Positions 32,821-42,397 of a DNA stretch of 64,000 nt are shown here, piece by piece. The translations under genes were made by a program, and so were the position numbers. The stretch is taken from assembly GCF_003670295.1 (NCBI RefSeq), contig NZ_QXJG01000001.1:1-64000 (forward strand). The letters are read 5' to 3'. Each line of letters starts with the position of its first letter. The first letter of the stretch is position 1. The notes beneath the pieces are model-generated. The model was not told where the DNA came from, searched no databases, and saw only the letters and a program-made list of their open reading frames with translations. The DNA comes from Helicobacter burdigaliensis (GTDB lineage Bacteria; Campylobacterota; Campylobacteria; Campylobacterales; Helicobacteraceae).

Positions 32821-34194
32821 TTATTTTCCTAGACAAAAATCTCCAAACATTACATCAAGCATTTGTGAATATTCATAAGGTTTTGTGATAGAAGCAATAG
32901 CTTTGATGGCTTCATTAATATGGAAACTAAAAATTTCTAATTCTCCATTTTGCAATGGAGTTTTAGAATCTTTTAAGGCTTCTATACAAGAATTAATTGC
33001 TTGAAATTGATATTGTGAGGTAAGGAGTAGAGTGTCATTTTCTTCTTTTGTGTTAAGTATATCTTCAAGTTTTTGTTTAAAGAGTGAAAGAGAAGAGTTT
33101 TCATCTTCTTTATTTTCTTCTTTAAGGCTTAAAAATAAAGGATTAAAAATTTCTAATTTGGTTGTATCTATTTTTTTATCCAAATCGGTTTTATTGATTA
33201 AAACAAGAATTTTTTTCTCATTTTTAAGTTCTTGCAATAAAGAAATAATTTGCATATCTTCGTTATCTAAAACTTTACTATAATCAAAAACTGCTAGTAA
33301 TAAATCACTTTCTTTTGCATTTTGGATACTTCTTTTTATGCCTTCTTTTTCAATAATATCTTCACTTTCTCTAATTCCTGCCGTATCAATGAGCTTTAAA
33401 AGATGTCCTCCTAGCAAAAAGTTTTCTTCAATGCTATCGCGTGTAGTTCCTGCAATATCACTAATAATTGCACGATTTTTGCGTAAAAGTGCATTCAAAA
33501 GAGAGCTTTTGCCTACATTTGGCTTCCCTATAATACAAAGTTTAAGTCCTGAAAGGAGTATATATTTTTGATGGGATTGCTCTAAAAGATTAGAAAGTGT
33601 CCTTAAGATTGCATTTAATTTTTGAGTTAAATCGTCCATTAGATTTTTAGGCAAATCCTCATCCGCATAATCTATAAAGACTTCACTATGTGCTAGAATT
33701 GTAATAAGTTGTGTGCGAAGCGATTCGCAAAAATCATGCATTTCACCCTTTAGATGGCGCATAAGCATTTTATGAGCGGTTGCATTTTGTATTTCAATTA
33801 GCTTAGCAATGGCCTGTGCTTGTGAGAGATCTATTCTGCCCCCTAGAAATGCTCTTTTTGTAAATTCTCCAGGATTTGCAAGTCTTGCACCAAGAGAGAT
33901 ACATTCATTAAGAAGACTTTGTGCTATGAAAGTCCCACCATGGCATTGAAATTCTACAACATCTTCTGTGGTGTAGCTATGAGGAGCTTTAAAATAAATA
34001 ATAATGCAGGTATCCAAAAGTGAATGATCGCTAAAATATACATTGGATAAAAAAGCATAACGGGGAGTAAAAGATTCTATATCTTTATGCGTGAGTTTGG
34101 AAGCTATTTCTAAAGCTTTTTTACCACTTAAGCGCAAAACATTTAAAGAGGATTTGCCATAGGTTGTGGTGGGAGCTATAATTGTATCATTCAT
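32821..34194 (-). CDS. mnmE: tRNA uridine-5-carboxymethylaminomethyl modification GTPase MnmE
   Basis: MnmE works with MnmG to modify U34 in the wobble position of several tRNAs. The N-terminal tetrahydrofolate-binding domain (APTTTYGKSSLNVLRLSGKK) is followed by helices and an inserted G domain (GKPNVGKSSL, DIAGTTRD, DTAGIRE, NKTD). The C terminus CLGK supplies the catalytic cysteine C454. At 457 residues it is complete. It overlaps jag by four bases and ends the rpmH-rnpA-yidD-yidC-jag-mnmE cluster. Confidence 0.96.
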   Translation of the reverse strand: MNDTIIAPTTTYGKSSLNVLRLSGKKALEIASKLTHKDIESFTPRYAFLSNVYFSDHSLLDTCIIIYFKAPHSYTTEDVVEFQCHGGTFIAQSLLNECISLGARLANPGEFTKRAFLGGRIDLSQAQAIAKLIEIQNATAHKMLMRHLKGEMHDFCESLRTQLITILAHSEVFIDYADEDLPKNLMDDLTQKLNAILRTLSNLLEQSHQKYILLSGLKLCIIGKPNVGKSSLLNALLRKNRAIISDIAGTTRDSIEENFLLGGHLLKLIDTAGIRESEDIIEKEGIKRSIQNAKESDLLLAVFDYSKVLDNEDMQIISLLQELKNEKKILVLINKTDLDKKIDTTKLEIFNPLFLSLKEENKEDENSSLSLFKQKLEDILNTKEENDTLLLTSQYQFQAINSCIEALKDSKTPLQNGELEIFSFHINEAIKAIASITKPYEYSQMLDVMFGDFCLGK

Positions 34195-34949
34195 GGTTTA
34201 GAATAAAAATCATTTACAATCACAAAGCGTTCCCCTTCGCTATTTAATCTAAAAGATACATATTTATTAGGGAATTCTTCTCGCAGCTGTTTTAATGCAA
34301 TATGGGCTAGGACGCCATCTAGGGGCTTAGTTTGGGCTTTGCCTGTGGCTTTTATACTTTCTTTAATGGGTAAAAGATAATTTGCAATCATATCTTCTTG
34401 ATTTTTTAAGAATTCTGCAATTTCTAAACGAATCATTAATCCATAGACATGATTAATCCAGTTAAAAATTAAATAAGACATTGCTTTGTAGCGGTAACCT
34501 TCTTTTCCAATAAGCAATGCAGAATCCTCTCCATCTAATTTAATATAAAGTGTGTTTGTATCATAGGGTTCAATAGAAGCAATTTCAATGCTATAAGGCA
34601 ATAAAGATAAAAGCTCATCTAATTCTTGTTTGATGGTTGGTATTAAACTTATAAGAGAAGTTTGAGAATAATATTTTGGTTTGTTGGTTGAAAAGTCAGA
34701 TTGTGTGATTTCCTGTGTTGTATCTTCTTTTAGGCTATTTTTTTGTTCTAAATCCATATCTTGAGCTATATTATCTTTGGAGTTAGTCTTTGATTGAGCA
34801 CAAATAATTGCTTTTTTCTTTCCAAAACCTAAAAACCCATTTGAAGCATTTTGTATAATCTCGTATTCTAAATCTATTACAGAGCAAGAAAGCTCATGTG
34901 AGGCTAAAAGTAAGGCTTCTTCTAGTGTGTGTGCTTCAAACTTTTTCAT
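34191..34949 (-). CDS. jag: RNA-binding protein Jag/KhpB
   Basis: The 252-residue protein has the Jag N-terminal domain (residues 1-50, ending NGFLGFGKKKAII) and a charged linker. A KH domain (LYIKLDGEDSALLIGKEGYR) and an R3H-like C-terminal domain (LKQLREEFPNKYVSFR) follow. It binds RNA, often as a partner of KhpA, and is linked to cell shape and protein insertion. One base separates it from yidC. In the R3H part the canonical RxxxH core is not clearly present, so that module may be degenerate. Confidence 0.88.
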   Translation of the reverse strand: MKKFEAHTLEEALLLASHELSCSVIDLEYEIIQNASNGFLGFGKKKAIICAQSKTNSKDNIAQDMDLEQKNSLKEDTTQEITQSDFSTNKPKYYSQTSLISLIPTIKQELDELLSLLPYSIEIASIEPYDTNTLYIKLDGEDSALLIGKEGYRYKAMSYLIFNWINHVYGLMIRLEIAEFLKNQEDMIANYLLPIKESIKATGKAQTKPLDGVLAHIALKQLREEFPNKYVSFRLNSEGERFVIVNDFYSKP

Positions 34950-34950
34950 T

Positions 34951-36558
34951 TTACTCCTTTATATGTTTGTGTTCTGCTATTTCTTTGGCTTTTTTACGCT
35001 CTAATGATTTATTGATGATGAGCTGTTGTAAGATAGAGAAAATATTATTTACAAACCAATAAAGAACTAATCCTGATGGGAAAGTTACAAAGAAGATTGT
35101 AAAAATAAGGGGCAAGAATTTAAAGATTTTCTCTTGCATAGGATCGCTAAAGGTTGTTGGGGTAAGATGCTGTTGCAAATACATTGTAATTCCCATAAGA
35201 ATAGGCAATACAAAATAAGGATCCATAACCGATAAATCATCAATCCATAAAAGCCATTCTGCACCTTTTAGCTCAATTGCATTATATAAAACACGATAGA
35301 TAGCAAAAAATACAGGCATTTGTAATAATAATGGCAAACATCCGCCCATAGGATTTGCGCCATGCTTTTTATAAAGTTCCATCATATGAGCTTGTAATTT
35401 TTGAGGTTCTCCTTTGTATTTTTGTTGAAGCTCTTTCATTTTAGGTGCTAGATCCTTTAGCTTTTGCATAGAAACCATACCTTTATAGGTAAGTGGATAA
35501 AGCACCACTCTTACGATAAATGTTAGAAGAATAATAGCCCAACCCCAATTTCCACAAAGATTATAAAGATAATCTAAAAGTAAAAAGAGAGGTTTTGCAA
35601 AAAAGGTGATTATACCATACTCCACAACATCGCTAAGTGGAGCATAGATACTTTCTAATAAGCGATAATCTTTAGGACCGATATATCCATAAAGCTTTAT
35701 AGGAGCATTTGCACTAATAAATGGCATAGGATCTTCGCTAGGATTGTTTAAGATTACAGAGTTAAGATCGTTGTTTTTGCTAAAAAGTAATGTTGTGTAG
35801 TAGCGGTCTACACTTGCTAAAATTGCAGAATTATTAAAGTTTTCTTGCTTTGTAGCTTCTCCATCTTCTATTGTGCTAATAGTGCCATCTTGCTCTTTAA
35901 TAATAACGCCTTTAAACACATAAGAGTCATTTTCTACCTTAGGACGCATACCCGGTGAGATAAAATATTGATAATTATTAGGAAGATTGATGGATACTTC
36001 ATAAGAACCATTACTATTAAAAGTAATGATTTTCTCTATTTTAAAATCCCCTAAATCTTGTGTTAATGTAAGTGTTTGCGGGGAATCTTTTAAAATAATT
36101 TCTTTGCTTGAAGCATTATAGGGTGTGCTAAAAGCTTTTTGGTTTAAGATATTATCGCTAAAACGAATTTCAAGGGGTTTTGGGTTGTTTGGGTTGGCAA
36201 TATCTTCAGCAAAAAGACTGAATTTATGTGAGCTTACTTCCTCTTTGGGTGTTTTTAAATAGCTTTGAGAGATTCTGCCTAATCTATCAATTTCAAATTC
36301 AAAGTTGTTGGCTTTGATGGTTGCAATGATTTGCTCTTTTGTATCACTTGTATTTTTAACAAGGGCTTCATTTGGATTTTGTATATTGGGTGTGTTAGAA
36401 GCTGGAGTAACTATTTGCTTAGTATTTGTGCTAGGTGAAGTTGTATTGTTTTCATGGGAAGGAAAAAAATACCCATAAGGTATAAAAAAAGCTAATGCTA
36501 GAGCCACAGCGATAATGATACGGGTTTGTGAACTAAGATTGTCAAGTTTGTTTAACAC
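34951..36558 (-). CDS. yidC: Membrane protein insertase YidC
   Basis: YidC inserts proteins into the inner membrane alone or with SecYEG. It has an N-terminal membrane helix (residues about 13-30), a large periplasmic domain (about 30-310) and the five-helix insertase core (about 325-515). WGWAIILLTFIVRVVLYPLT, which contains the conserved positive groove Arg, and GGCLPLLLQMPVFFAIYRVL lie in that core. The C-terminal tail is Lys-rich for ribosome contact. At 535 residues it has normal length. It follows yidD by 13 bases. Confidence 0.97.
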   Translation of the reverse strand: MLNKLDNLSSQTRIIIAVALALAFFIPYGYFFPSHENNTTSPSTNTKQIVTPASNTPNIQNPNEALVKNTSDTKEQIIATIKANNFEFEIDRLGRISQSYLKTPKEEVSSHKFSLFAEDIANPNNPKPLEIRFSDNILNQKAFSTPYNASSKEIILKDSPQTLTLTQDLGDFKIEKIITFNSNGSYEVSINLPNNYQYFISPGMRPKVENDSYVFKGVIIKEQDGTISTIEDGEATKQENFNNSAILASVDRYYTTLLFSKNNDLNSVILNNPSEDPMPFISANAPIKLYGYIGPKDYRLLESIYAPLSDVVEYGIITFFAKPLFLLLDYLYNLCGNWGWAIILLTFIVRVVLYPLTYKGMVSMQKLKDLAPKMKELQQKYKGEPQKLQAHMMELYKKHGANPMGGCLPLLLQMPVFFAIYRVLYNAIELKGAEWLLWIDDLSVMDPYFVLPILMGITMYLQQHLTPTTFSDPMQEKIFKFLPLIFTIFFVTFPSGLVLYWFVNNIFSILQQLIINKSLERKKAKEIAEHKHIKE

Positions 36559-36571
36559 GGAATTGCCTTCT

Positions 36572-36952
36572 TTATGGAATTTTTAATGAATGTGTTGGAT
36601 AGATTCTTACTAGCCAAAAAGTTTTGAGGGGATAGGTATCTTTGCGTAGGCAAAAACCTTTATAGGGGATTATTTTTGTGGGGATAAGCCAGTATTCAAA
36701 AACACAAGGCTTAGAAAAAATAGGTAAGATTTTTTTGGAAATCTTAGGATAATCCACCCCGCCTCTAAAAAGTTGATTGCAACTTAAAAGTCTTTGTGAT
36801 GTTTTCAAAAAAGCTACAAAGGGGTTTGTAAATAAAAAAAGCTCTTTGGAATATTCTGAACAACTAGGATAATACCGGCAGTTATTGCCTAAAATTTTAG
36901 AAATATAGCGTTGGTAAAATTCTAATATTTTAAGCATAAGAGCTTTAAACAT
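36572..36952 (-). CDS. yidD: Membrane protein insertion efficiency factor YidD
   Basis: YidD is a small, membrane-associated protein that aids YidC-dependent insertion. The signature FYQRYISKILGNNCRYYPSC is followed by SEYSKE and, after a variable helix, by a GGVDYP segment. The tail beyond residue 80 is longer than in most bacteria but similar tails occur in Helicobacter. It overlaps rnpA by eight bases, indicating translational coupling. Confidence 0.92.
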   Translation of the reverse strand: MFKALMLKILEFYQRYISKILGNNCRYYPSCSEYSKELFLFTNPFVAFLKTSQRLLSCNQLFRGGVDYPKISKKILPIFSKPCVFEYWLIPTKIIPYKGFCLRKDTYPLKTFWLVRIYPTHSLKIP

Positions 36953-37274
36953 TTTGTAAAATCCCTAAACGATTAATGGCTTTTTGGTAGTCCATTTTAA
37001 GAGCTTGAAAAGATACTTGTGCAATGCCTGCTTTTGCTAGTAAAATCATATCTCCCTTTTTTAAAAGAGGCAAACTTTCCCTATAAAGGTGTCTAAAACG
37101 CCTCTTAACAAGGTTTCTGCAAACTGCATTTCCTATTTTTTTGGAAACGCTAAAGCCGACTTTATTGATAGAGTTATGATTTTCTTTGAAGAAAATGGCA
37201 AAATGCTTATCATGCCACTTTTTATTGCTTTTATAGGTGTTATCAAACTCTTTTTTGGTTTTTAGGGTAAGCAA
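36945..37274 (-). CDS. rnpA: Ribonuclease P protein component
   Basis: RnpA is the protein subunit that assists the RNase P RNA in maturing tRNA 5' ends. The core motif RNLVKRRFRHLYRE and the preceding VGFSVSKKIGNAV are characteristic. The start is TTG at 37274, eight bases after the rpmH stop; no ATG is available near it. At 109 residues it is of usual length. Confidence 0.94.
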   Translation of the reverse strand: MLTLKTKKEFDNTYKSNKKWHDKHFAIFFKENHNSINKVGFSVSKKIGNAVCRNLVKRRFRHLYRESLPLLKKGDMILLAKAGIAQVSFQALKMDYQKAINRLGILQNV

Positions 37275-37282
37275 GGGAAGCC

Positions 37283-37417
37283 TTAGATAGCTAGTTTTTT
37301 TCTACCTTTGGCTCTTCTTGCGTTGATTACTTTTCTACCATTTTTAGTTTGCATTCTCACTCTAAAACCATGCGTTCTTTTTCTTGGAGTGTTATGCGGT
37401 TGATAAGTTCTCTTCAT
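37283..37417 (-). CDS. rpmH: 50S ribosomal protein L34
   Basis: The 44-codon gene encodes a very basic protein beginning [19 protein letters not shown] and ending [11 protein letters not shown], the unmistakable L34 sequence. It lies immediately upstream of rnpA as in nearly all bacteria. AAGG lies just upstream, and CATAAT on the minus strand near 37450 may be the -10 of the cluster. Confidence 0.97.
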   Translation of the reverse strand: MKRTYQPHNTPRKRTHGFRVRMQTKNGRKVINARRAKGRKKLAI

Positions 37418-37487
37418 AGTAAAACCTTAAAATATAAAATAAAATAAGACAAGATTATGCCAAATATTTACTTAAAACTATCTAATT

Positions 37488-38912
37488 TTAATCTTCTTCA
37501 AAATGTTTTACTAAAGCAACAGCAATAGCAGCAACTATCTCGCTTTCATCTTTAGTTGTTTCTGGCATTAATTTTTCTAGTTTATTTTCCAGATAAGAAG
37601 TATCAAAATTTCCTCTTCTAAAGTCTTTGTCATTGCAAATATTGATTAAAAAAGGAATGGTTGTTTTAATACCTCTTATTTTAAATTCATTTAAAGCGCG
37701 ATAGAGTTTATTGACTGCTAGATCATAACTTGTGGCTTTGACAATAACTTTTGCTATCATAGAATCATAAAAAGGAGGGATAGTAAAGTTTTTATACATA
37801 TAGCTATCTACACGCACAAATGGACCAAGAGGTGGATAGTAGGTGCTAATCGTGCCTGGAGTTGGGACAAAATCATTATGCACATCTTCAGCGTTGATTC
37901 TAGCTTCAATCGCAAAACCTTGAGCTTGAATATCATTTTGGCTTAAATCTAATATTTCCCCATTTGCAATGCGGATTTGTCTGCCGATTAAATCAAAGCC
38001 TGTAATCTCTTCTGTGATACCATGTTCTACTTGGATTCTAGTATTCATCTCCATAAAATAAAAATTATTATAATCATCTACTAAAAATTCCACAGTTCCA
38101 GCATTTGTATAGTTTGCTGCCTTAGCAGCAGCCACTGCGACTACACCCATTCTGCGTCTTAAATCTACACTCATTGTAGGGGAGGGGGCAATTTCTATAA
38201 GTTTTTGGTGGCGTCTTTGGATAGAACAATCTCTTTCTAGCAAGTGGATAGTGTTTCCATAATTATCCGCTAGGATTTGAAATTCTATATGGCGTGGGTT
38301 TTGGATATATTTTTCCATAAAAACATCATCGTTTTTAAAAAAAGTCAGTGCTTCTCTTTTACAAGCTTCAAAAGAGCTTTGCAAATCTTCTTCTTTAAAA
38401 ACAACGCGAATCCCTCTACCACCTCCGCCACTGCTTGCTTTTAAAATTACAGGATAGCCTATTTTGTGGGCGATTTTTTTAATCTCATAGAGGCTTAAAG
38501 CATTAAGAGGTTCAGTCCCTGGAACTACTGGAATCCCATTTGCTATCATTAGATTTCTAGCAGCATTCTTATCTCCCATTTTAGCAATTACTTTATGGTT
38601 TGGACCTATAAAAACAAGTCCTGCTTCTTCTACTTTTTTGGCAAACATAGCGTTTTCGCTTAAAAATCCATAGCCTGGGTGAATTGCTTCTGCTTCTGTT
38701 GCTTTAGCCGCTTGGATAATCAAATCAGCATCTAAATAGCCTTTTATAGGATCTTCGCTAATAGCATAGGTATGTGTTGCCATTTTGACATGCAAACTAT
38801 CCCTATCAGCCCTTGAGTAAATAGCAACCGATTCAATTTTTAAATCATTACAAGCACGAATAATACGCACAGCAATTTCGCCACGATTTGCAATTAAAAT
38901 TCTTTTAAACAT
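37488..38912 (-). CDS. pycA: Biotin carboxylase subunit, probably pyruvate carboxylase subunit A
   Basis: The protein is a full ATP-grasp biotin carboxylase: KRILIANRGEIAVRIIRAC, the glycine-rich KASSGGGGRGIRVV, EKYIQNPRHIEFQIL, and FMEMNTRIQVEHGITEEITG with the bicarbonate-site residues. The ATG at 38912 follows GGAG. At 474 residues it is longer than AccC (about 445-450) and ends with the KDESEIVAAIAVALVKHFEE tail seen in two-subunit pyruvate carboxylases. A PycB/OadA-type biotin protein is encoded at 60940, so PycA is favoured, but service to acetyl-CoA carboxylase cannot be excluded. Confidence 0.85.
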   Translation of the reverse strand: MFKRILIANRGEIAVRIIRACNDLKIESVAIYSRADRDSLHVKMATHTYAISEDPIKGYLDADLIIQAAKATEAEAIHPGYGFLSENAMFAKKVEEAGLVFIGPNHKVIAKMGDKNAARNLMIANGIPVVPGTEPLNALSLYEIKKIAHKIGYPVILKASSGGGGRGIRVVFKEEDLQSSFEACKREALTFFKNDDVFMEKYIQNPRHIEFQILADNYGNTIHLLERDCSIQRRHQKLIEIAPSPTMSVDLRRRMGVVAVAAAKAANYTNAGTVEFLVDDYNNFYFMEMNTRIQVEHGITEEITGFDLIGRQIRIANGEILDLSQNDIQAQGFAIEARINAEDVHNDFVPTPGTISTYYPPLGPFVRVDSYMYKNFTIPPFYDSMIAKVIVKATSYDLAVNKLYRALNEFKIRGIKTTIPFLINICNDKDFRRGNFDTSYLENKLEKLMPETTKDESEIVAAIAVALVKHFEED

Positions 38913-39057
38913 ATAAAACTCCATACAATACTTAAGACTTATTTTATACTTTAAAATTTAATTTTTGGGTTAGTTATCTAAAGATTATCTATAAATATGA
39001 TAAAATCTAGCATTTTTTACACATTTATTATTAAAAATACAGATATGAAAGGAAAGT

Positions 39058-39837
39058 ATGGATTTTATTTCTGCTATTATTTTAGGAATTGTAGAGGGGC
39101 TTACAGAGTTTTTGCCTATTTCTTCTACGGGGCATTTGATACTTACTGCATCACTTTTAGGTATCAAGCAAGATGATTTTTTAAAAAGTTTTGAAGTAAT
39201 TATCCAGCTTGGATCAATTTTAGCGGTGCTTTTTGTATTTTGGAAGAAATTATTTTATAATAGCTTTTCTTTGTGGGTTAAGCTTGGGGTTGGATTTTTG
39301 CCCGCAGGAGTGTTAGGATTTTTGTTTCATTCGCTCATTACAAGGATTTTTGAAGAAGTGATTAGCATTGCTATTATGCTTGTTTTGGGTGGGATTGTGT
39401 TTATTTGGGTGGAAAAGTTTTATAAGGAAAAAGAACATCATATTAAAGATATAGAGCAAATTAGCTATAAACAAGCTTTGCTTATTGGTTTTTTTCAAGC
39501 TTTAGCAATGATACCTGGGACTTCAAGAAGTGGGGCGACGATTATAGGAGGTTTGCTTTTGGGTTGTTCTAGAAAAGTAGCGGTAGAATTTTCCTTTCTT
39601 TTAGCAATTCCTACAATGATTGCAGCAAGTGGCTATACAGCGTATAAAAATTATGCCATTTTTAATATGGATAATCTTTTGATTTTAGCGGTTGGTTTTG
39701 TAGTGGCGTTTTTTAGTGCGCTTTTAGCGATTAAGTTTTTTTTAGGATTTATTTCAAGGTTTAATTTTGTGCCTTTTGGAATCTATCGTATTATTTTAGG
39801 GGGAATTATCTTTTTGTTTTATTTTGGTGTTTTTTAA
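39058..39837 (+). CDS. uppP: Undecaprenyl-diphosphatase UppP (BacA)
   Basis: This inner-membrane enzyme dephosphorylates undecaprenyl pyrophosphate so that the lipid carrier can be reused for peptidoglycan and O-antigen. Both active-site motifs are present: EGLTEFLPISSTGHLIL near residue 13 and PGTSRSGATIIGGLLLG near 153. Around eight hydrophobic helices fill the 259 residues. GAAAGGAAAG precedes the ATG. It is convergent with dxr, two bases apart. Confidence 0.96.
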   Translation: MDFISAIILGIVEGLTEFLPISSTGHLILTASLLGIKQDDFLKSFEVIIQLGSILAVLFVFWKKLFYNSFSLWVKLGVGFLPAGVLGFLFHSLITRIFEEVISIAIMLVLGGIVFIWVEKFYKEKEHHIKDIEQISYKQALLIGFFQALAMIPGTSRSGATIIGGLLLGCSRKVAVEFSFLLAIPTMIAASGYTAYKNYAIFNMDNLLILAVGFVVAFFSALLAIKFFLGFISRFNFVPFGIYRIILGGIIFLFYFGVF

Positions 39838-39839
39838 GA

Positions 39840-40952
39840 TTAAAGTAAGCTAGAGCTAAAAGCTCTTACTTCTTTATCTAGCTCTAAAAGCTCACTAAAA
39901 GTGTTAAAATTTGCATTTTCAAACTTTTCTAAAGCTTTGAAGATGATTTTACCAATCTTCCCAAAAAGAATTTTATCTTCTAAAAAAGCAGCCACTGCTA
40001 TTTCATTGCTTGCATTTAAGATAGCTCCATATTGTGGTTTTTCTAAAAGAATGTTTTTAAGCTCCCATAAAGGATAGCGCTCTTTGCTGATTTCTTCTAG
40101 TTTATAGCTAGAATCTGTAATTTTAAGAGGTGGGATAAGTGGAGCTTGTAAGTTTTCTAAAAAGTTTTGTTCTAATCCTAAAGAAAGTGCATAAGCAATA
40201 GGGAGTTGCATATCTGCATTTGCAAAATGTGCTACTAAACTTCCATCATAAAATTCCACAAGTGCGTGAATATGAGAGTTTCGCTCAATAAAAGCATGGA
40301 TATTTTTGCTTTTAAAAAGCCAAAAAGCTTCCAAGATTTCAAAAAGTTTATTTACCATACTTGCAGAATCGATAGTGATTTTATTACCCATTTTCCAATT
40401 TGGGTGTTTTAGGGCAGTTTTAGCCTTTTGGTTAGGGATTTTTGAGATTTCAAAATCCCTAAAGGCTCCACCACTTGCGGTAATATAAAGATTTTTAAAA
40501 GGACAAAAAGGGGTAGGAGTTAAAAGATAGCTAAGGCTAAAATGCTCACTATCAATAGGGATAATATTTTTAGTATCCACTAAACTTCCGCCCACTACCA
40601 AACTTTCTTTATTGGCAAGTGCAACTTTTTTATTAAGTTTTAAAGCATTAAGTGTAGGTTCAAGCCCTAAAAAGCCTACAAGCGCATTCACTACAAGCTT
40701 GCTTTTACTAATCTCTAAAGCTTCTTTTATTCCACTGGCTCCAAAAAAGATTCTACCTTTATAATCTTTTGTGATTTTGTCTTTGTCGTTTTTGTCTGCG
40801 ATGATGATATTTTGTGGGTTAAAGGCTGAAATTTGTTCATTTAAAAGTTTGATATTATAGCCAACCCCTAAAGTTTCTATTTTTAAATTGAATCTTTTTG
40901 CGATTTTTAGAGTGTTTATGCCAATAGAGCCACTAGCACCAAGCAATACCAT
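39840..40952 (-). CDS. dxr: 1-deoxy-D-xylulose 5-phosphate reductoisomerase
   Basis: Dxr makes 2-C-methyl-D-erythritol 4-phosphate, the committed step of the non-mevalonate isoprenoid pathway. The NADPH-binding motif LGASGSIGINTL is at the start, ALANKESLVVGG and the metal-binding IPIDSEHFSL follow, and ITASGGAFRD with NKLFEILEAFWLF completes the active site. At 370 residues it is slightly shorter than E. coli Dxr, as in Helicobacter. It overlaps cdsA by one base. Confidence 0.95.
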   Translation of the reverse strand: MVLLGASGSIGINTLKIAKRFNLKIETLGVGYNIKLLNEQISAFNPQNIIIADKNDKDKITKDYKGRIFFGASGIKEALEISKSKLVVNALVGFLGLEPTLNALKLNKKVALANKESLVVGGSLVDTKNIIPIDSEHFSLSYLLTPTPFCPFKNLYITASGGAFRDFEISKIPNQKAKTALKHPNWKMGNKITIDSASMVNKLFEILEAFWLFKSKNIHAFIERNSHIHALVEFYDGSLVAHFANADMQLPIAYALSLGLEQNFLENLQAPLIPPLKITDSSYKLEEISKERYPLWELKNILLEKPQYGAILNASNEIAVAAFLEDKILFGKIGKIIFKALEKFENANFNTFSELLELDKEVRAFSSSLL

Positions 40953-41743
40953 TAAAATCCACCCTTAAAAATCTCTAGTAAAATATACATTAAAGCACCA
41001 CCAAAGAAATAGCCATCTAGCCTATCTAAAACTCCTCCATGTCCTGGAAAAATACTCCCACTATCCTTTACTCCTGCACTTCGCTTAAGATAGCTTTCAT
41101 AAAGATCACCAAATACACTTGCAAAACTCACTAAAATACTAACAAAAAGCGAAAAAGTAAAATCGCATACCCCAAGTCCGCCTAAAGTTCCAAAAATACT
41201 GGCAAAACTTATGCCTATTAGCACTCCCTCTTTTGTTTTATTAGGAGAGGTTTTGCAAAAAGTGCTATTTGTAAAAATTTTCCCTCCAAAGAGTTTTCCT
41301 CCAAAATAGGCTGCACTATCGCTCAGTGCTACTACAATGAGTAGCCAAATAATGCTATTTATACCATAAGTTGTATAAAGTAAGTAAAGAAAGATAAAAG
41401 GCACACAAGGGTACAAAAAGGGCATAAAATGTTTGATTTGTCCCTTTTTAGTATAGCTTTGATAAGAGGCAAGTAAAATCGCTAAGAAAAAGACAAGCTC
41501 TAAAGGGTTTGGATAAAAATAAACACCAATCCATAAGAGTATAACAAGTCCTAAAGCCCATAAGGGTGCTTTAAGCCCACAATAAAGCTTATAAGATTCA
41601 TAAAAGCCCACAATTAAAGCTATGCCTAAAATTCCCCAAATAAGCATTAGGCTATGAAAGACAATCATAAGCACAACAAAAATCAACATTAAAATCGCAG
41701 TATAAAGCCTTGTGGGCTCTAAGGTTTTAATTTTATCTAACAT
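40952..41743 (-). CDS. cdsA: Phosphatidate cytidylyltransferase
   Basis: CdsA makes CDP-diacylglycerol, the precursor of phosphatidylglycerol and phosphatidylethanolamine. It has about seven membrane helices and the C-terminal signature SDSAAYFGGKLFGGK, then SPNKTKEGVLIG and KDSGSIFPGHGGVLDRLDG. The ATG at 41743 is preferred over an in-frame upstream TTG. It precedes dxr, as in Helicobacter pylori. Confidence 0.95.
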   Translation of the reverse strand: MLDKIKTLEPTRLYTAILMLIFVVLMIVFHSLMLIWGILGIALIVGFYESYKLYCGLKAPLWALGLVILLWIGVYFYPNPLELVFFLAILLASYQSYTKKGQIKHFMPFLYPCVPFIFLYLLYTTYGINSIIWLLIVVALSDSAAYFGGKLFGGKIFTNSTFCKTSPNKTKEGVLIGISFASIFGTLGGLGVCDFTFSLFVSILVSFASVFGDLYESYLKRSAGVKDSGSIFPGHGGVLDRLDGYFFGGALMYILLEIFKGGF

Positions 41744-41788
41744 AAAAATTCCCAAAAAAGATTTTGTAGCATTATAAAATAAATAACT

Positions 41789-42295
41789 TTAGATTAAAAT
41801 GAGTTTGTTACAATAGATAAAGGGGATAAAAGATAATAAAGCAATGCTTTTATCTATTATCCCACCTGTTTTAAAACGTAAAAATTTTGGCAAGGCATAA
41901 AATTTCTTTTGGCTAAAAGGGAGTAAAATAGGCACTCCGCTAAAAGTCATCATATCTCCTAAAATGTGCAAAAATACTCCTAGGGCAATTCCAAAGATCA
42001 GTAATGAAAAATTTGAGAATAAAAAGGCTAATAAAAAAATGCAAACAATAAAAAAGAGGCTATGTGTAAGCCCTCTATGTCCTGTGATTGCTTTAATGAT
42101 ATGAGAGATAAAAAGCGTCTTTTTGCCAAGAAGTGAGTTTGGCTCATCAATATCAGGCAAAATTGCTCCAAAAGCTACACAAGCATAAAATTGCCCTAAA
42201 AATATTGAATCTAAAGGACTATAAAAATGATGGTAGGCAAAAATAGGGATTGAAGAAAGTCCAAGACTAAAGGCGATATGGGTTTTTCCAAGCAT
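41789..42295 (-). CDS. YdjM/DUF457-family membrane metal-dependent hydrolase-like protein
   Basis: The protein of about 168 residues has four or five membrane helices and the family motifs MLGKTHIAFSLG, GAILPDIDEP, HRGLTHSLFF and HILGDMMT. These His and Asp residues suggest a metal site like that of membrane-bound hydrolases. The ATG at 42295 is preceded by TAGGAT, and an upstream in-frame start has no site. It lies alone between cdsA and a divergent transporter gene. Biochemical function is unknown for the family. Confidence 0.82.
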   Translation of the reverse strand: MLGKTHIAFSLGLSSIPIFAYHHFYSPLDSIFLGQFYACVAFGAILPDIDEPNSLLGKKTLFISHIIKAITGHRGLTHSLFFIVCIFLLAFLFSNFSLLIFGIALGVFLHILGDMMTFSGVPILLPFSQKKFYALPKFLRFKTGGIIDKSIALLSFIPFIYCNKLILI

Positions 42296-42397
42296 AAATA
42301 TCCTAAAATTCAAAATATAAAATAATTATACTTTGTTTTTGTAAGTTTTAAACAAGAGTTTGTATAATAACAATTATTTTTTTGGGATGTGTTTAAG

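Noticed and set aside
38985-39167. Small minus-strand frame overlapping the start of uppP
   Set aside because: No ribosome site, low-complexity product, and it runs against the strongly coding uppP frame.
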